Below, piece by piece: positions 31,836-40,849 of a stretch of DNA of 47,078 bases (position 1 is its first letter; each line of letters begins with the position of its first letter). The position numbers and the translations under genes are program-made. The stretch is from an uncultured Collinsella sp. (GTDB lineage Bacteria; Actinomycetota; Coriobacteriia; Coriobacteriales; Coriobacteriaceae), in assembly GCA_900756725.1 (NCBI GenBank), contig CAAELJ010000046.1, forward strand, positions 1 to 47,078. Direction: 5' to 3'. The notes beneath the pieces are model-generated. The model saw nothing but the letters and a program-made list of their open reading frames with translations, did not search any database and was not told the DNA's origin.

Positions 31836-32732
31836 CTATCGGGTTCGTCCGAGCCTACGATCGAGCTCGGTTTCGGGGCATGCCGCCTGTTCGTGCGGCT
31901 CGCGGATGTCAAAGGCTCCAAAGCGATGGAGCGTTGCGATGGGCGTGGTGTATGCGAGCCGTAGCTGATGCTCCACCGGGGCGCGTTCGCCGTTTGTGTA
32001 ACGGGCCTTGTAGTACCGCACGATGCTGGCGTTCATTTCCTCGTCGTTGCGATGGCGCCCAAACTGGTGCCTGCAGGTCTCGATGATTTTTGCCACCGAC
32101 TTGGGTGCCGTCGCGGGGACAAGGGCGAGATAGCCCTCGAACAGTTCGTTGATGCTCAGGAGGCACAATGTGTCGACCAAGGCTCTAACGGCTGCCTCAT
32201 CGATGGAAAACTGCGCGGTCAACTGGTTATGGCGGTTGCGGTCGATAACGGTCGCGCGGGGCCTTGGGGTCTTCTGCCTCGCGGTGCCGGGCATTTGCAT
32301 TTGCCGGGTCTGCGCATCGAGCTCGACGTTGCCGCGCTTGAGGTCGTTCAGCGGAAGGAACAATGCGGTGCACAGGGCGTCCCGCTTGATTTCGAGCTTG
32401 CAACGTTCGTCGGGTGTCCATTCGAGCTTGAGTTTCGTGTCGAGCGCCGTGAGCATATGGGCTAAGCAGCCCATAGTAAGGACGCGAGGCTCGTTATCTC
32501 GATTTGGGGCATAGGGATCTGTCAGCCTGCGAATGTTGGGATCGCCCATGATTTTGATGCAGCGCTTCAGCAGTTGAGGCTTGCCGGCCAAGACCGTCGC
32601 GAGCGGCAGCGACGCGAAGTTCTCGATGGTTGCGGCGGCAAAGGCGGCGTCGTATTTGTTTGCGGATGCTCGCTCAATGCGGGCAGCCAGGACGCTTCCT
32701 TTATTGCCGTCTTCAATACGGTAGGTTGTCAT
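31836..32732 (-). CDS. Unknown protein, first gene of the ClpP-like/TraG-like unit
   Basis: A 298-residue soluble protein that I do not recognise. It is basic and mostly helical by eye, with no signal peptide, membrane helix or cysteine cluster. It begins MTTYRIEDGNKGSVLAARIE and ends in a charged tail with paired arginines. The central part (RQMQMPGTARQKTPRPRATV) is basic and proline-rich, which suggests nucleic-acid or partner binding. ATG 32732 follows GGAG; the upstream continuation of the frame is low-complexity and discarded. It precedes the ClpP-like gene by 61 bases on the same strand, so it belongs to that operon. Confidence 0.6.
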   Translation of the reverse strand: MTTYRIEDGNKGSVLAARIERASANKYDAAFAAATIENFASLPLATVLAGKPQLLKRCIKIMGDPNIRRLTDPYAPNRDNEPRVLTMGCLAHMLTALDTKLKLEWTPDERCKLEIKRDALCTALFLPLNDLKRGNVELDAQTRQMQMPGTARQKTPRPRATVIDRNRHNQLTAQFSIDEAAVRALVDTLCLLSINELFEGYLALVPATAPKSVAKIIETCRHQFGRHRNDEEMNASIVRYYKARYTNGERAPVEHQLRLAYTTPIATLHRFGAFDIREPHEQAACPETELDRRLGRTR

Positions 32733-33216
32733 AGCTTCTCCAATCGGTTGATGTTCGTGCTGTTTGTTGATGTGTCGGTTGTCAGGTGTGATGTGCTTGC
32801 CGTAGGTGATGTGCTGACGTTGGGGTGCTATGCGGTTTTCAATGAGCCCGTGAGGCGGTTGCTGCGGGGGCGGGGTGGGACTGCCCATGCAAGGCGGAGC
32901 GCACTGTGCTCAAAATCGAGACAGCAATGCCCGGGATGCCTCACATATGGCAGTTACCTCATTAAGTTGTCATTACGCTTGGGGTTGTACTTTGCCGATC
33001 TTCCTTCTCTTACACGCTAAAACTCAAACTGCATATGCTCGATCTACTCAAAACCGCAACGGCGGTCTTTTTAACTTAAATGTCGGGGTTCGTCTTTGCA
33101 AGTACTTTTTTACTTTTTCAAATGGGGTGGTTTTGCTGCCGTCACGCGCCGCGCCGTGCGAACGTGCCCCGGCTCGGATAAGATGGTGCACGGAAAAACG
33201 ATGCAAGGAGGCGCAT
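32733..33216. other. Intergenic region without a supported gene
   Basis: About 480 bases between divergent genes. No frame here has a ribosome site with protein-like content. A weak hairpin with a T-run (ACCGC 33053-33057 with GCGGT 33062-33066, then CTTTTT) is present on the plus strand. The right half is clearly more AT-rich than its surroundings. It must contain the promoters of both flanking units, but none stands out. Confidence 0.6.
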
Positions 33217-34059
33217 ATGGCAATTAAAGCCATCGCAATGGATATCGACGGTACGCTCACCAACGACCAGAAGGTCATCAGCCCGCGCACGCGCGAGAAG
33301 CTGCTCGCGGCGCAGGAGTCGGGCATTAAGCTCATCTTGGCTTCGGGTCGTCCCGCCTGGGGCCTTCGCGCGCTTGCTCGTGAGCTCGACCTGCAACATC
33401 ATGACGGTCTGCTGGTTGCCTTCAACGGCGCGCATGTGGTCGATGCCCAGACCGATGAGGTGCTGTTCGACCAGGCCATGCCGGCCGACGAACTGCACCG
33501 TCTGATTGATCATCTGCGCAATTTCGACGTGATTCCCATGATCTCGCTCGGTCGCGACTTACATGTCGAGGATTCGTACCGCTGCATGATCACGCTGCCG
33601 GATGGCTCGCAGAAAAACATCGTCAAATACGAGCGCGATGCGTGCGACCTTAAGATCCGCGAGGTCGAGAGCCTGCATGAGGTCGCTGATGCTTATCCCG
33701 TGGACAAGCTGCTGACGGCAGGCGATCCGGCCTACCTGCAGGCGCATTACGAGGAGATGTATGCGCCCTTTAAGCAAACGCTTTCGGGCATGTTTACGGC
33801 CGACTGGTACTTTGAGTACACGGCGCCCGGTATCGACAAGGCCCGCGCGCTCGAGGGTGCCCTGCCCAAGCTCGGCATCGATGCCAGCGAGGTCGTATCG
33901 TTTGGCGACGGCCAGAACGACAAGTCCATGATTGAGTGGGCCGGCACCGGTGTTGCCATGGGCAACGCCGTCGATGAGGTTAAGGCTGTAGCCCAGATGG
34001 TGACCGCCGATAACAACGAAGACGGTATTGCGGTGGCGCTGGATAAGCTGCTGGGCTAG
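33217..34059 (+). CDS. Cof-type HAD-superfamily phosphatase
   Basis: A 280-residue HAD hydrolase of the Cof/YidA type. Motif I is MDIDGTLTND, motif II LASGRPAWGL, motif III the lysine in GIDKARALEGALPKLGI and motif IV FGDGQNDKSMIEWAG. The cap domain lies between motifs II and III. These enzymes dephosphorylate sugar phosphates or nucleotides with broad specificity. ATG 33217 follows AAGGAGG; the long open frame upstream is not protein-like. A second HAD gene of a different subfamily follows 63 bases later and may be cotranscribed. Confidence 0.92.
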   Translation: MAIKAIAMDIDGTLTNDQKVISPRTREKLLAAQESGIKLILASGRPAWGLRALARELDLQHHDGLLVAFNGAHVVDAQTDEVLFDQAMPADELHRLIDHLRNFDVIPMISLGRDLHVEDSYRCMITLPDGSQKNIVKYERDACDLKIREVESLHEVADAYPVDKLLTAGDPAYLQAHYEEMYAPFKQTLSGMFTADWYFEYTAPGIDKARALEGALPKLGIDASEVVSFGDGQNDKSMIEWAGTGVAMGNAVDEVKAVAQMVTADNNEDGIAVALDKLLG

Positions 34060-34122
34060 AATCGCCGATAATGCATGGCTCGGGCGCCTGCTTGCGGGCG
34101 TCCTTTTGTTAGGGAGGGTGCC

Positions 34123-34782
34123 GTGTCCGCATTTCCGTTCGACGCCGTTGTCTTTGACATGGACGGCGTCATTGTCGATACCGAGTATTACTACCTGGGC
34201 GAGACTGCCGCGTTTGCCAAGGAGCTTGGGCTTAACCTGACTCAAGAGGAGTTGAATGGGCAAGTCGGCACCTCGCATCAGTTCTTCCTGCATATGCTGG
34301 TCGATTGGTTTGAGCGCGCCGGTAAGGGGCATTTCACTGGCGAGGAAGCGTTGGCCCGTTGGGACGAGTGGGCGCATAAGCGTCCGCGCGACTATCAGGC
34401 TTTGATTAACCCAGGCGCCGTGGATACGATTCGAGAGCTGCCGCGCCGTGGCGTTCGCGTGGCGCTTGCCAGCTCGTCTCCCATGGATAGCATCGAGGAA
34501 GTACTCAACGCATGCGGGCTGTCGGATGCCTTTGAGTATGTGGTGAGCGGCGAGCAGTTTAAGGAGAGCAAGCCCGAGCCCGACATCTACCTGCATGCGC
34601 TGAACCTGCTGGGGCTGCCCGCGAATCGCTGCTGCTGCGTTGAGGATTCCGTTCCGGGCATTACCGCGGGTAAGCGAGCCGGTCTGACGGTCATTGCCAA
34701 GCGCGAGGAGCGCTTTGGCTTTAGCCAGGATGCCGCGGACAAGATTATCGACCAGCTGCCGGAGCTGCTCACGCTTTCTTAG
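34123..34782 (+). CDS. HAD phosphatase of the beta-phosphoglucomutase-like group
   Basis: A 219-residue HAD subfamily IA protein. Motif I DMDGVIVDTEYYYLGE, motif II VALASSSPMDSIEEVL, motif III lysine in FKESKPEPDIYLHAL and motif IV CCVEDSVPGITAGKRAGL are typical of beta-phosphoglucomutase and sugar phosphatases. A helical cap lies between the first two motifs. GTG 34123 is used because AGGGAGG lies just upstream. The two Asp residues of motif I allow either mutase or phosphatase activity; phosphatase is the more common role. It follows the Cof-type gene and is ended by the terminator at 34867. Confidence 0.9.
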   Translation: MSAFPFDAVVFDMDGVIVDTEYYYLGETAAFAKELGLNLTQEELNGQVGTSHQFFLHMLVDWFERAGKGHFTGEEALARWDEWAHKRPRDYQALINPGAVDTIRELPRRGVRVALASSSPMDSIEEVLNACGLSDAFEYVVSGEQFKESKPEPDIYLHALNLLGLPANRCCCVEDSVPGITAGKRAGLTVIAKREERFGFSQDAADKIIDQLPELLTLS

Positions 34783-34866
34783 GAGCGCGGTAGTTGCGCG
34801 TTTTTCGGGTCTGATGAGTAAATAGCCGACATTTTGGTGCGACACCTAGCATACTTTAAGCTAATG

Positions 34867-34905
34867 CGGGCTTAAGGACTTGTTGAATGCCCTTAAGCCC
34901 GTTTT
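34867..34905 (+). terminator. Terminator of the HAD gene pair
   Basis: A perfect 11-bp stem (CGGGCTTAAGG 34867-34877 with 34891-34901), a 13-nt loop and TTTT. Confidence 0.9.
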
Positions 34906-34932
34906 AGACGTAATTGTGCTGGGAGAGGGTAT

Positions 34933-35676
34933 ATGCCACCGACTGAAGGGCTAACTGACGGTAAAGCAGCGATACCGCTGTACCAACAGGTTATCGATAT
35001 CATCAAAAACGAAATCAACTCCGGTGCCTACAAGGCAGGTGCGCGGATACCCAACGAATTCGAATTGGCTGAGAGCTATAAAGTTGGCCGCGTTACCGTG
35101 CGACGCGCTATTGAGGAGCTCGTCCAACAGGGTTATCTAACGAAGCGACAGGGGAAAGGCACGTTCGTCAATGCCCCCAAGCTCAAGCGCAAGATTCGCC
35201 AGAAGGATGACGTCCAGAGTTTTTCGGACGCATGCCGCGTAAACGGAATGGAACCGGGGACGCGTGTCATTTCGAGAAAGATGCTGCCGGCGGATTCCAC
35301 CGAAGCACAGTTCTTTGGTGTTCCCGTTGGAACTGACTTGATTTGTGTCGAGCGCGTGCGTACTGCCGATGGCGTCCCTGTCATGCTCGAGAACAACATA
35401 TATGTTTACGAGGACAACGCCTATCTATCAACGGCACCTCTATCTAACCAATCCATTTTTGAGTTCGTGCGCAACCGGACGGGCCGCACGCCCGCGTTTA
35501 CCGACCCGTGCACGCTCGAGATCGCGTGTGCGTCGCCCGAGGTCGCTCGGTTGTTGGCAGTTCCCGTTGGCGAACCCTTGTTTTATATGGAAGCCTTCTT
35601 TTTCGATGAGCAGCGGCGGCCGTTTATCATCGGTCGTCAGCGGATCGTTGGGTCTCGCTACGTTTTTGACATCTAG
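34933..35676 (+). CDS. GntR/HutC-family regulator of the frl-type operon
   Basis: A 247-residue regulator: winged helix at about residues 15-80 (IPLYQQVIDIIKNEINSGAY, then RVTVRRAIEELVQQGYLTKR) and a UTRA ligand domain after residue 95. HutC/UTRA regulators usually bind sugar phosphates or related ligands and repress the neighbouring operon. FrlR, the repressor of fructosamine operons, belongs to this group. It is monocistronic, with terminators on both sides, and lies directly before the operator-like palindrome at 35830-35852. Control of the downstream operon by a phosphorylated Amadori compound is the natural inference. Confidence 0.88.
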   Translation: MPPTEGLTDGKAAIPLYQQVIDIIKNEINSGAYKAGARIPNEFELAESYKVGRVTVRRAIEELVQQGYLTKRQGKGTFVNAPKLKRKIRQKDDVQSFSDACRVNGMEPGTRVISRKMLPADSTEAQFFGVPVGTDLICVERVRTADGVPVMLENNIYVYEDNAYLSTAPLSNQSIFEFVRNRTGRTPAFTDPCTLEIACASPEVARLLAVPVGEPLFYMEAFFFDEQRRPFIIGRQRIVGSRYVFDI

Positions 35677-35693
35677 GACATTGCGTATGAAAG

Positions 35694-35722
35694 CGCCCGG
35701 TGGATCATCTCACCGGGCGTTT
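35694..35722 (+). terminator. Terminator of the GntR-family gene
   Basis: A perfect 9-bp stem (CGCCCGGTG 35694-35702 with 35711-35719), an 8-nt loop and TTT. Confidence 0.85.
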
Positions 35723-35786
35723 CCATACCGTTCACGGCGCAAACGCAACCGTTCAACCGCGTTGCGGCAATCAGTTTGAAATTATC

Positions 35787-35852
35787 TTGATGGCGAGAAA
35801 AGCTGCTGGTAACCTATAGAACGTCATAGAACGTTTGCCTTGTGCAAACGTT
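35787..35852 (+). promoter_or_regulatory. Promoter and operator of the frl-type operon
   Basis: TTGATG (35787-35792) and TAACCT (35810-35815) are 17 bp apart. Around the start point lies a tandem ATAGAACGT (35816-35824 and 35826-35834). A perfect 9-bp inverted repeat AACGTTTGC-N5-GCAAACGTT (35830-35838 and 35844-35852) follows it. This placement suits repression by the adjacent GntR-family protein. Confidence 0.65.
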
Positions 35853-35894
35853 GAAGCGAGATGCGATGCAGTCTCGAGTTCTTTGGAGGTATCT

Positions 35895-37358
35895 ATGTCA
35901 GATACGAAGGCGAAGAAGACAAACAGACGTTTTAAGTTCAAATTACCGCATGTCTATACGATCATGTTCTTGCTGATCGTTGTCTTTGCGGTCCTGACTT
36001 GGATCGTTCCCTCTGGTCAGTATCAGCGCAAGACGATTTCGACAGCGGCGGGCGAGCGTGAAGTCGCCGTTGCTGGAACCTATGAACAGGTCGATAAGAA
36101 CTACATCGATTCCGAGACCGGCGAGACCATCAATCTGGGCCAGGATATCTTCGCGGTCCTGCAAGCGCCCACCAAGGGCATCCAGGAGGCTGCCGACGTC
36201 GTTGCGTTCGTCTTATTGATTGGCGGGTCGTTCGCAATCATCACCAAGACCAACGCTTTGAATGCCGGCATGAGCCGTGTGATTAAAAAGCTCAAGAACA
36301 AGGACATCCTCATCATTCCCATCACGATGACGCTGCTGTCCATTTGCGGCACCACGTTTGGTATGTCTGAGGAAGCCCTGCCGTTCTATGCCATCTTCAT
36401 TCCCATCATGATGGGTATCGGTTATGACTCGATGACGGCATTCATCATCTGCTTCCTTGGTCCTAACCTGGGATATTGCGCTTCGACCATCGATCCGTTT
36501 AATGTTTTGATCGCCCAGGGCATCATTGGCATCGAGGGCAATCCGCAACTGTGGCTGCGCGCCGTTTCTTGGGTCATCTTCACTGCCGTCGGTATCGCAT
36601 GGGCCATGCGCTACGCCATGCGCGTCAAGAAAAACCCCGAGTCGTCCATTACGTACGAGGACGATAAGCTCAAGCGTATTGAGTTTTCCGTGACCGATGC
36701 CTCCATCGAGGAAGAGTTCACTACCCGTCAGAAGCTCGTGCTTATCGATTTTGCTTGCGGTATGGGCATTATCGTCTGGGGTCTTGTGACCCAGGGCTGG
36801 TACATGAATGAGATTTCCGCCGTGTTCCTTGGCATGGGTTTGCTTGCCGGTATCCTGGGCGGTCTTGACCAGCAGACGATTGCTGAGGAGTTCGTTAAAG
36901 GTCTCGCCGACTTTGCGTACGCCGCCATCGTTATCGGTATCGCTCGCGGTATTCTGGTCATCGCCGAGGGCGGCATGATCATCGACACCATCCTCCAGGC
37001 GCTCGCTACTGCGCTCGCCGGTGCACCCGCCGCCGTCTACACCACGTTTATGTATATCGTCCTTGGCCTGCTCTCTTTGCTGGTTCCCTCGAGTTCTGGC
37101 CTGGCGGCACTCACCATGCCCGTTATGGGCCCCCTGACCGAGCTCATGGGCCTCAATCCCGAGGCGGCCGTCACTGCGCTCCAGTTTGCCAACCAGACCA
37201 TCAACACCATCAGCCCCGTGGCGGGCATGACGGTCGCCGGCCTTGGCGTGGCTAAGATTTCGTTTGGCCAATGGTGGAAGACCATTTGGAAGTTCTTCAT
37301 CTTCATGGTCGTCTTTGGCCTGATCGTAACGGCAATTTCTGGCATGCTTCCGGCGTAG
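35895..37358 (+). CDS. YfcC-family membrane transporter
   Basis: A 487-residue integral membrane protein with about 12 helices. The N-terminus (PHVYTIMFLLIVVFAVLTWI, then VPSGQY) is typical of the YfcC family, which is related to AbgT- and ArcD-type transporters. Paired motifs STIDPFNVLIAQGI and NQTINTISPVAGM are the two re-entrant-like segments of this fold. Family members are proposed to move dicarboxylates, amino acids or peptides. Here it opens an operon for fructosamine-like compounds, in the position that the amino-acid permease FrlA holds in E. coli, so it probably imports the operon's substrate. ATG 35895 follows TTGGAGG. Confidence 0.88.
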   Translation: MSDTKAKKTNRRFKFKLPHVYTIMFLLIVVFAVLTWIVPSGQYQRKTISTAAGEREVAVAGTYEQVDKNYIDSETGETINLGQDIFAVLQAPTKGIQEAADVVAFVLLIGGSFAIITKTNALNAGMSRVIKKLKNKDILIIPITMTLLSICGTTFGMSEEALPFYAIFIPIMMGIGYDSMTAFIICFLGPNLGYCASTIDPFNVLIAQGIIGIEGNPQLWLRAVSWVIFTAVGIAWAMRYAMRVKKNPESSITYEDDKLKRIEFSVTDASIEEEFTTRQKLVLIDFACGMGIIVWGLVTQGWYMNEISAVFLGMGLLAGILGGLDQQTIAEEFVKGLADFAYAAIVIGIARGILVIAEGGMIIDTILQALATALAGAPAAVYTTFMYIVLGLLSLLVPSSSGLAALTMPVMGPLTELMGLNPEAAVTALQFANQTINTISPVAGMTVAGLGVAKISFGQWWKTIWKFFIFMVVFGLIVTAISGMLPA

Positions 37359-37367
37359 GTGGTTGTG

Positions 37368-38951
37368 ATGTCTGATCGTTTGACGGTCCTGACGTCTAAG
37401 AGCGTCTTTACCGGTACGGGGGACCTGCCGTTTGAAGGTTTCGTAGCGGTCCGTGGCAATCGAATTGAGGCTGTTGGCACCAAGTGTGAGCTAGCTTCGT
37501 ATTTGACCCAGGCGGACGAGGTAGTTGACCTGGGCGACCGCACCGTCATGCCTGGCCTGATCGATGTGCATACCTTCTATACAGGCTGGGCGCTGCGGAC
37601 GTTGGGGTCTGATCTGTCCGGCATCGCCGATGCCAAAGAGGCCGTGTCGCTCTTGCGTGCATGGAAAGAAGATCATCCGGATTGCGCGGCGGCTTTTGGC
37701 CACAACCTACCCGAAACGTTGGCATCGGATGTCGAGAACGCAAATACGGCAGCTGTGTTTGACGATTGTTTTGGCGATATCCCCGTCGTCTGCTTTACGC
37801 CGGGAGCGGAGACCTGCGTTCTCAATGCTGCCGCCAGTGCGCGATACGGCTTTACACCCCAGGCGTGCTATGCCGAGAAGATCTGGCGCATGATGAGCGA
37901 TTTCCTCGCGCTGCCCGAGGTACGTGCCGGGTATTCGGACTACATGAGCATGCTTAACGAGCGCGGCGTTACCGCCATCAAGGAGATGGCGTTTGATGAC
38001 TACTACGGCTTTGCCGACGAAATGGCTCGCCGTGAGGAATCTGGTGAGCTGACGGTTCGCGTCTCTATGATGTCGCAGCCGGTGGGTGCCGGTGCAAATC
38101 TGGCATATGCCCGCGAGGCACGAGAGCGCTTCCGGGGACCGTTCGTTCGCTTTTCCGGCTTCAACCGTATGACCGATCGCGGCGTATGGGCGGGGCTTGC
38201 CGAGATGATTGACCCCTATGAGGACACGGCCGATGCGGGCGCTGCCGGCAAGACGGTTGTCGAGGAGCCCGAATGGGATCTGATTGAGAACGAGCTGCGT
38301 GCAATTGATGCTGACGGCTTCCGATATTCCTTGCATTGCCAGGGCGATGGCGCCGTTCGTCGCACCGTGGCGCTCTATGCCTCGCTGCCTCGAGACGAGC
38401 ATGGACGGATGCTTCGCCGCCATGCGATTACCGATCTCGAGAACTCTGACCCGACCGATCTTGTCGAGTTTGGCAAGTTAGGTGGAATTTGCGAGGTCTA
38501 TCCGCAGATTCTGACGCTGGACCGGCGCGAGGATTGCCTGTCGATGATGCGTCGACAAATTGGCGAGACACGACTTTTGCACAGCTGGAATCGCCGCGGC
38601 ATGGAGGATTCCGGATGCACGGTGTGCTGTGGTACGGATTTGCCGCTGCTGATTCCGAGCCTGGGCGAGTCAATCTACAGTGCGTGCGGCGGATACTTCG
38701 ACGACGGACTGCCCGTGAATGAGACCAACGTGCTGACGCTTGTCGAGCTCTTGCGCGCTTGGACTGCCGGGGGCGCGTACGATCTGATGCGCGAAGACGA
38801 GCTGGGTACGCTCGAGGTCGGCAAGCTTGCCGATATCTGCGTGCTCGATCGGGATGTGTTTGACCTCGATTATCGCGACGCACGCGATCTTGCGGTTGAT
38901 ATGACGATGTCGGACGGACAAATCGTGTTCGATCGAAATAAGGAGGCATAA
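37368..38951 (+). CDS. Amidohydrolase-family protein (YtcJ-like)
   Basis: A 527-residue amidohydrolase of the YtcJ type, normally a metal-dependent deacylase or cyclic-amide hydrolase. The N-terminal beta domain leads to TVMPGLIDVHTFYTGW, where most members have HxH; here the second His is Phe. Later elements are present: LHCQGDGAVRRTVALY (His), RRHAITDLENSD (His) and CCGTDLPLL (Asp). It begins 9 bases after the transporter stop and ends 1 base before the next gene. In this operon it might remove an acyl or peptide group from a glycated amino acid; that is inference. A start at GTG 37359 is also possible. Confidence 0.83.
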   Translation: MSDRLTVLTSKSVFTGTGDLPFEGFVAVRGNRIEAVGTKCELASYLTQADEVVDLGDRTVMPGLIDVHTFYTGWALRTLGSDLSGIADAKEAVSLLRAWKEDHPDCAAAFGHNLPETLASDVENANTAAVFDDCFGDIPVVCFTPGAETCVLNAAASARYGFTPQACYAEKIWRMMSDFLALPEVRAGYSDYMSMLNERGVTAIKEMAFDDYYGFADEMARREESGELTVRVSMMSQPVGAGANLAYAREARERFRGPFVRFSGFNRMTDRGVWAGLAEMIDPYEDTADAGAAGKTVVEEPEWDLIENELRAIDADGFRYSLHCQGDGAVRRTVALYASLPRDEHGRMLRRHAITDLENSDPTDLVEFGKLGGICEVYPQILTLDRREDCLSMMRRQIGETRLLHSWNRRGMEDSGCTVCCGTDLPLLIPSLGESIYSACGGYFDDGLPVNETNVLTLVELLRAWTAGGAYDLMREDELGTLEVGKLADICVLDRDVFDLDYRDARDLAVDMTMSDGQIVFDRNKEA

Positions 38952-38952
38952 G

Positions 38953-39804
38953 ATGCCTGAATCCAAACCGACGCTGCGCCGCGAGCAGATTGCGGGCATG
39001 AATATCCACTACATCATGTGGTCGCTCGATTACTTCCTTGATGTGCAGCAGCGTTTGGGCTTTGAGCCCATTGAGCTGTGGTGCGCAGAGCCGCATGTGA
39101 CGCTCGACCACACGGGCTACTTTGAGGCTGAGGTCCTGGCGAAAAAGGCTGCAGACCGTGGGCTTAGGTATCGTACTCTGTGCCCCGAGAACGTTGTCTA
39201 TCCTTGGCAGTACTGCGCACGCAAACCGCTGCATGAACAGCGCAGCCTGGCGTACTTTAAGCACGGCATTGAGCTTGCCGAGGTACTTGGGTGCGACCGT
39301 ATGTCCGTCAACTCGGGCTGGGGCGACTGGGACGAGGACCGCGAGGAAGCCTGGAAGCGCAGCCGCGAGCACTTGTCCATTCTGGCGGAGTATGCCGGTG
39401 AGCACGGTCTGGTGCTTACGATGGAAAGCCTGCGTCCCGAGGAGAGCAACCTTGTAACGACGGTTTCCGATGCGAAGCGCATGATTGACGAGGTCGCGAG
39501 CCCGTACTTACAGCCCATGGTTGATACAACCGCGATGGGCGTTGCGGGCGAGACGCTCGAGGACTGGTTTGCCGCCTTTGGTGATGGGGCAATTCACGAG
39601 ATGCACTTTATCGACGGTGACCCGTATGGCCATCTGGTGTGGGGCGATGGCAAGCACGATATGGACGCCTTCGTCGCCACGCTTAATGCCCATGGTTTCG
39701 ACGGCATGCTGGGCCAGGAAATCACGGACGGGCGTTACTACGATGACCCGGCGGCGGCAGATGCCAAGAACATGGCCGCATTCGAGAAATATCTGATTGA
39801 CTAA
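38953..39804 (+). CDS. FrlC-like sugar phosphate isomerase/epimerase
   Basis: A 283-residue TIM-barrel protein of the xylose-isomerase-like (AP endonuclease 2) group. Metal-ligand regions are IELWCAEPH, VLTMESLRPEESN (Glu), QPMVDTTAMGV (Asp), EMHFIDGDPYGHLVWGDGKHD (His/Asp) and LGQEITDG (Glu). Pairing with SIS and PfkB genes points to FrlC, the fructoselysine 3-epimerase that converts psicoselysine to fructoselysine. ATG is preceded by AGGAGG. It is the third gene of the operon, directly after the amidohydrolase. Another epimerase specificity is possible. Confidence 0.83.
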   Translation: MPESKPTLRREQIAGMNIHYIMWSLDYFLDVQQRLGFEPIELWCAEPHVTLDHTGYFEAEVLAKKAADRGLRYRTLCPENVVYPWQYCARKPLHEQRSLAYFKHGIELAEVLGCDRMSVNSGWGDWDEDREEAWKRSREHLSILAEYAGEHGLVLTMESLRPEESNLVTTVSDAKRMIDEVASPYLQPMVDTTAMGVAGETLEDWFAAFGDGAIHEMHFIDGDPYGHLVWGDGKHDMDAFVATLNAHGFDGMLGQEITDGRYYDDPAAADAKNMAAFEKYLID

Positions 39805-39866
39805 AACAACTATCGGCCACGCAGCCAACGTCATTGATTGCGGACCAAACAAGAAAGGAACTGGAT

Positions 39867-40835
39867 ATGAACGCACACGATCTGATCAAAGAGGCAATTG
39901 CCGAGAAGGGCAAGTTCGACAGCGTCTACTGGATTGCTTGCGGTGGCTCCATGATCGATTTGATCCCGGCTCATGAGCTTCTGCAGCGCGAGGCAACCAC
40001 CTTCACTTCGTATATCTATACGGCTCGCGAGTTTGATATCATGCGCCCGCGCCGCTTGGGTGAGAAATCCCTGGTCATTGCTTGCAGCCACAGTGGCAAC
40101 ACCCCCGAGGTCGTCGAGGGCTGCGAGATTGCCCTTGCTGCCGGCGCTACGGTGATCGCCCAGACCGACAACGCTGGATCCAAGATTGACTCCGGCAAGT
40201 GGACCACGTGGGTCTACCCGTGGGGCGAGGGCGTGCCGCAGGCCGAGGTCCCCGCTGGCATTTCGCTGTCGCTTGCGGCCGAGCTGCTCGATCAGCAGGA
40301 GGGCTACGCCGATCTTGCCGATATGTATGCCGGTATCGCCGAGATGGATAAGATTCTTCCCCCGGCACGTGAGAAGGTAAATGCCGAGCTAGGCGATCGT
40401 TTTGCCAAGCTTTGCCAGGAGCACGAGTTCTTCTACATTCTGGGCAGCGGTCCCAACTTTAGCCAGACCTACGGTTTCGCTATCTGCTCTCTTATGGAGA
40501 TGCAGTGGCAGCACTGCAGCTACATCCACTCTGCCGAGTACTTCCACGGCCCCTTCGAGGCTACTCAGGATGGCGTTTTTTACTTCCTGCAGATGGGCTC
40601 CAGCGAGTGCCGTGCTATGGACGAGCGCGCCCTTGCGTTCCTTAAGACGCATACCGATACGCTGATGGTGCTCGATACCAAGGAGTACGGTATGGAAGCC
40701 GTGCCGGCGAGCGTCCGTGCCTATCTGGACCCGGTGCTGTTCTACGCCATGAACTGCGAGCTGCGTGCTGCACGCGGCAAGGTGTTTGATCACGATCCCG
40801 ATTTCCGTCGCTATATGGGTGTTGTCGAGTACTAG
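39867..40835 (+). CDS. frlB: FrlB-like SIS-domain deglycase
   Basis: A 322-residue protein with two SIS domains, as in fructoselysine-6-phosphate deglycase, which splits the phosphorylated Amadori compound into glucose-6-phosphate and the amino acid. The first SIS domain has CGGSMIDLIPAHELL and CSHSGNTPEVVEG. The second has GSGPNFSQTYGFAICSLMEM, then WQHCSYIHSAEYFHGPFEAT, where the Glu/His pair is conserved in this group. The extreme C-terminus (HDPDFRRYMGVVEY) is also FrlB-like. ATG 39867 follows AAAGGA. The neighbours FrlC-like and FrlD-like support the call; other ketoamine-phosphate substrates are possible. Confidence 0.85.
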   Translation: MNAHDLIKEAIAEKGKFDSVYWIACGGSMIDLIPAHELLQREATTFTSYIYTAREFDIMRPRRLGEKSLVIACSHSGNTPEVVEGCEIALAAGATVIAQTDNAGSKIDSGKWTTWVYPWGEGVPQAEVPAGISLSLAAELLDQQEGYADLADMYAGIAEMDKILPPAREKVNAELGDRFAKLCQEHEFFYILGSGPNFSQTYGFAICSLMEMQWQHCSYIHSAEYFHGPFEATQDGVFYFLQMGSSECRAMDERALAFLKTHTDTLMVLDTKEYGMEAVPASVRAYLDPVLFYAMNCELRAARGKVFDHDPDFRRYMGVVEY

Positions 40836-40849
40836 AAGGGGCAAAGGCC

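Noticed and set aside
29854..32732. Complete integrative conjugative element
   Set aside because: Only a TraG-like ATPase is present; no integrase, relaxase, VirB4 or attachment repeats were seen.
33053..33071. Rho-independent terminator in the 32.7-33.2 kb gap
   Set aside because: The stem is only 5 bp and no plus-strand gene precedes it; mentioned only in the gap note.
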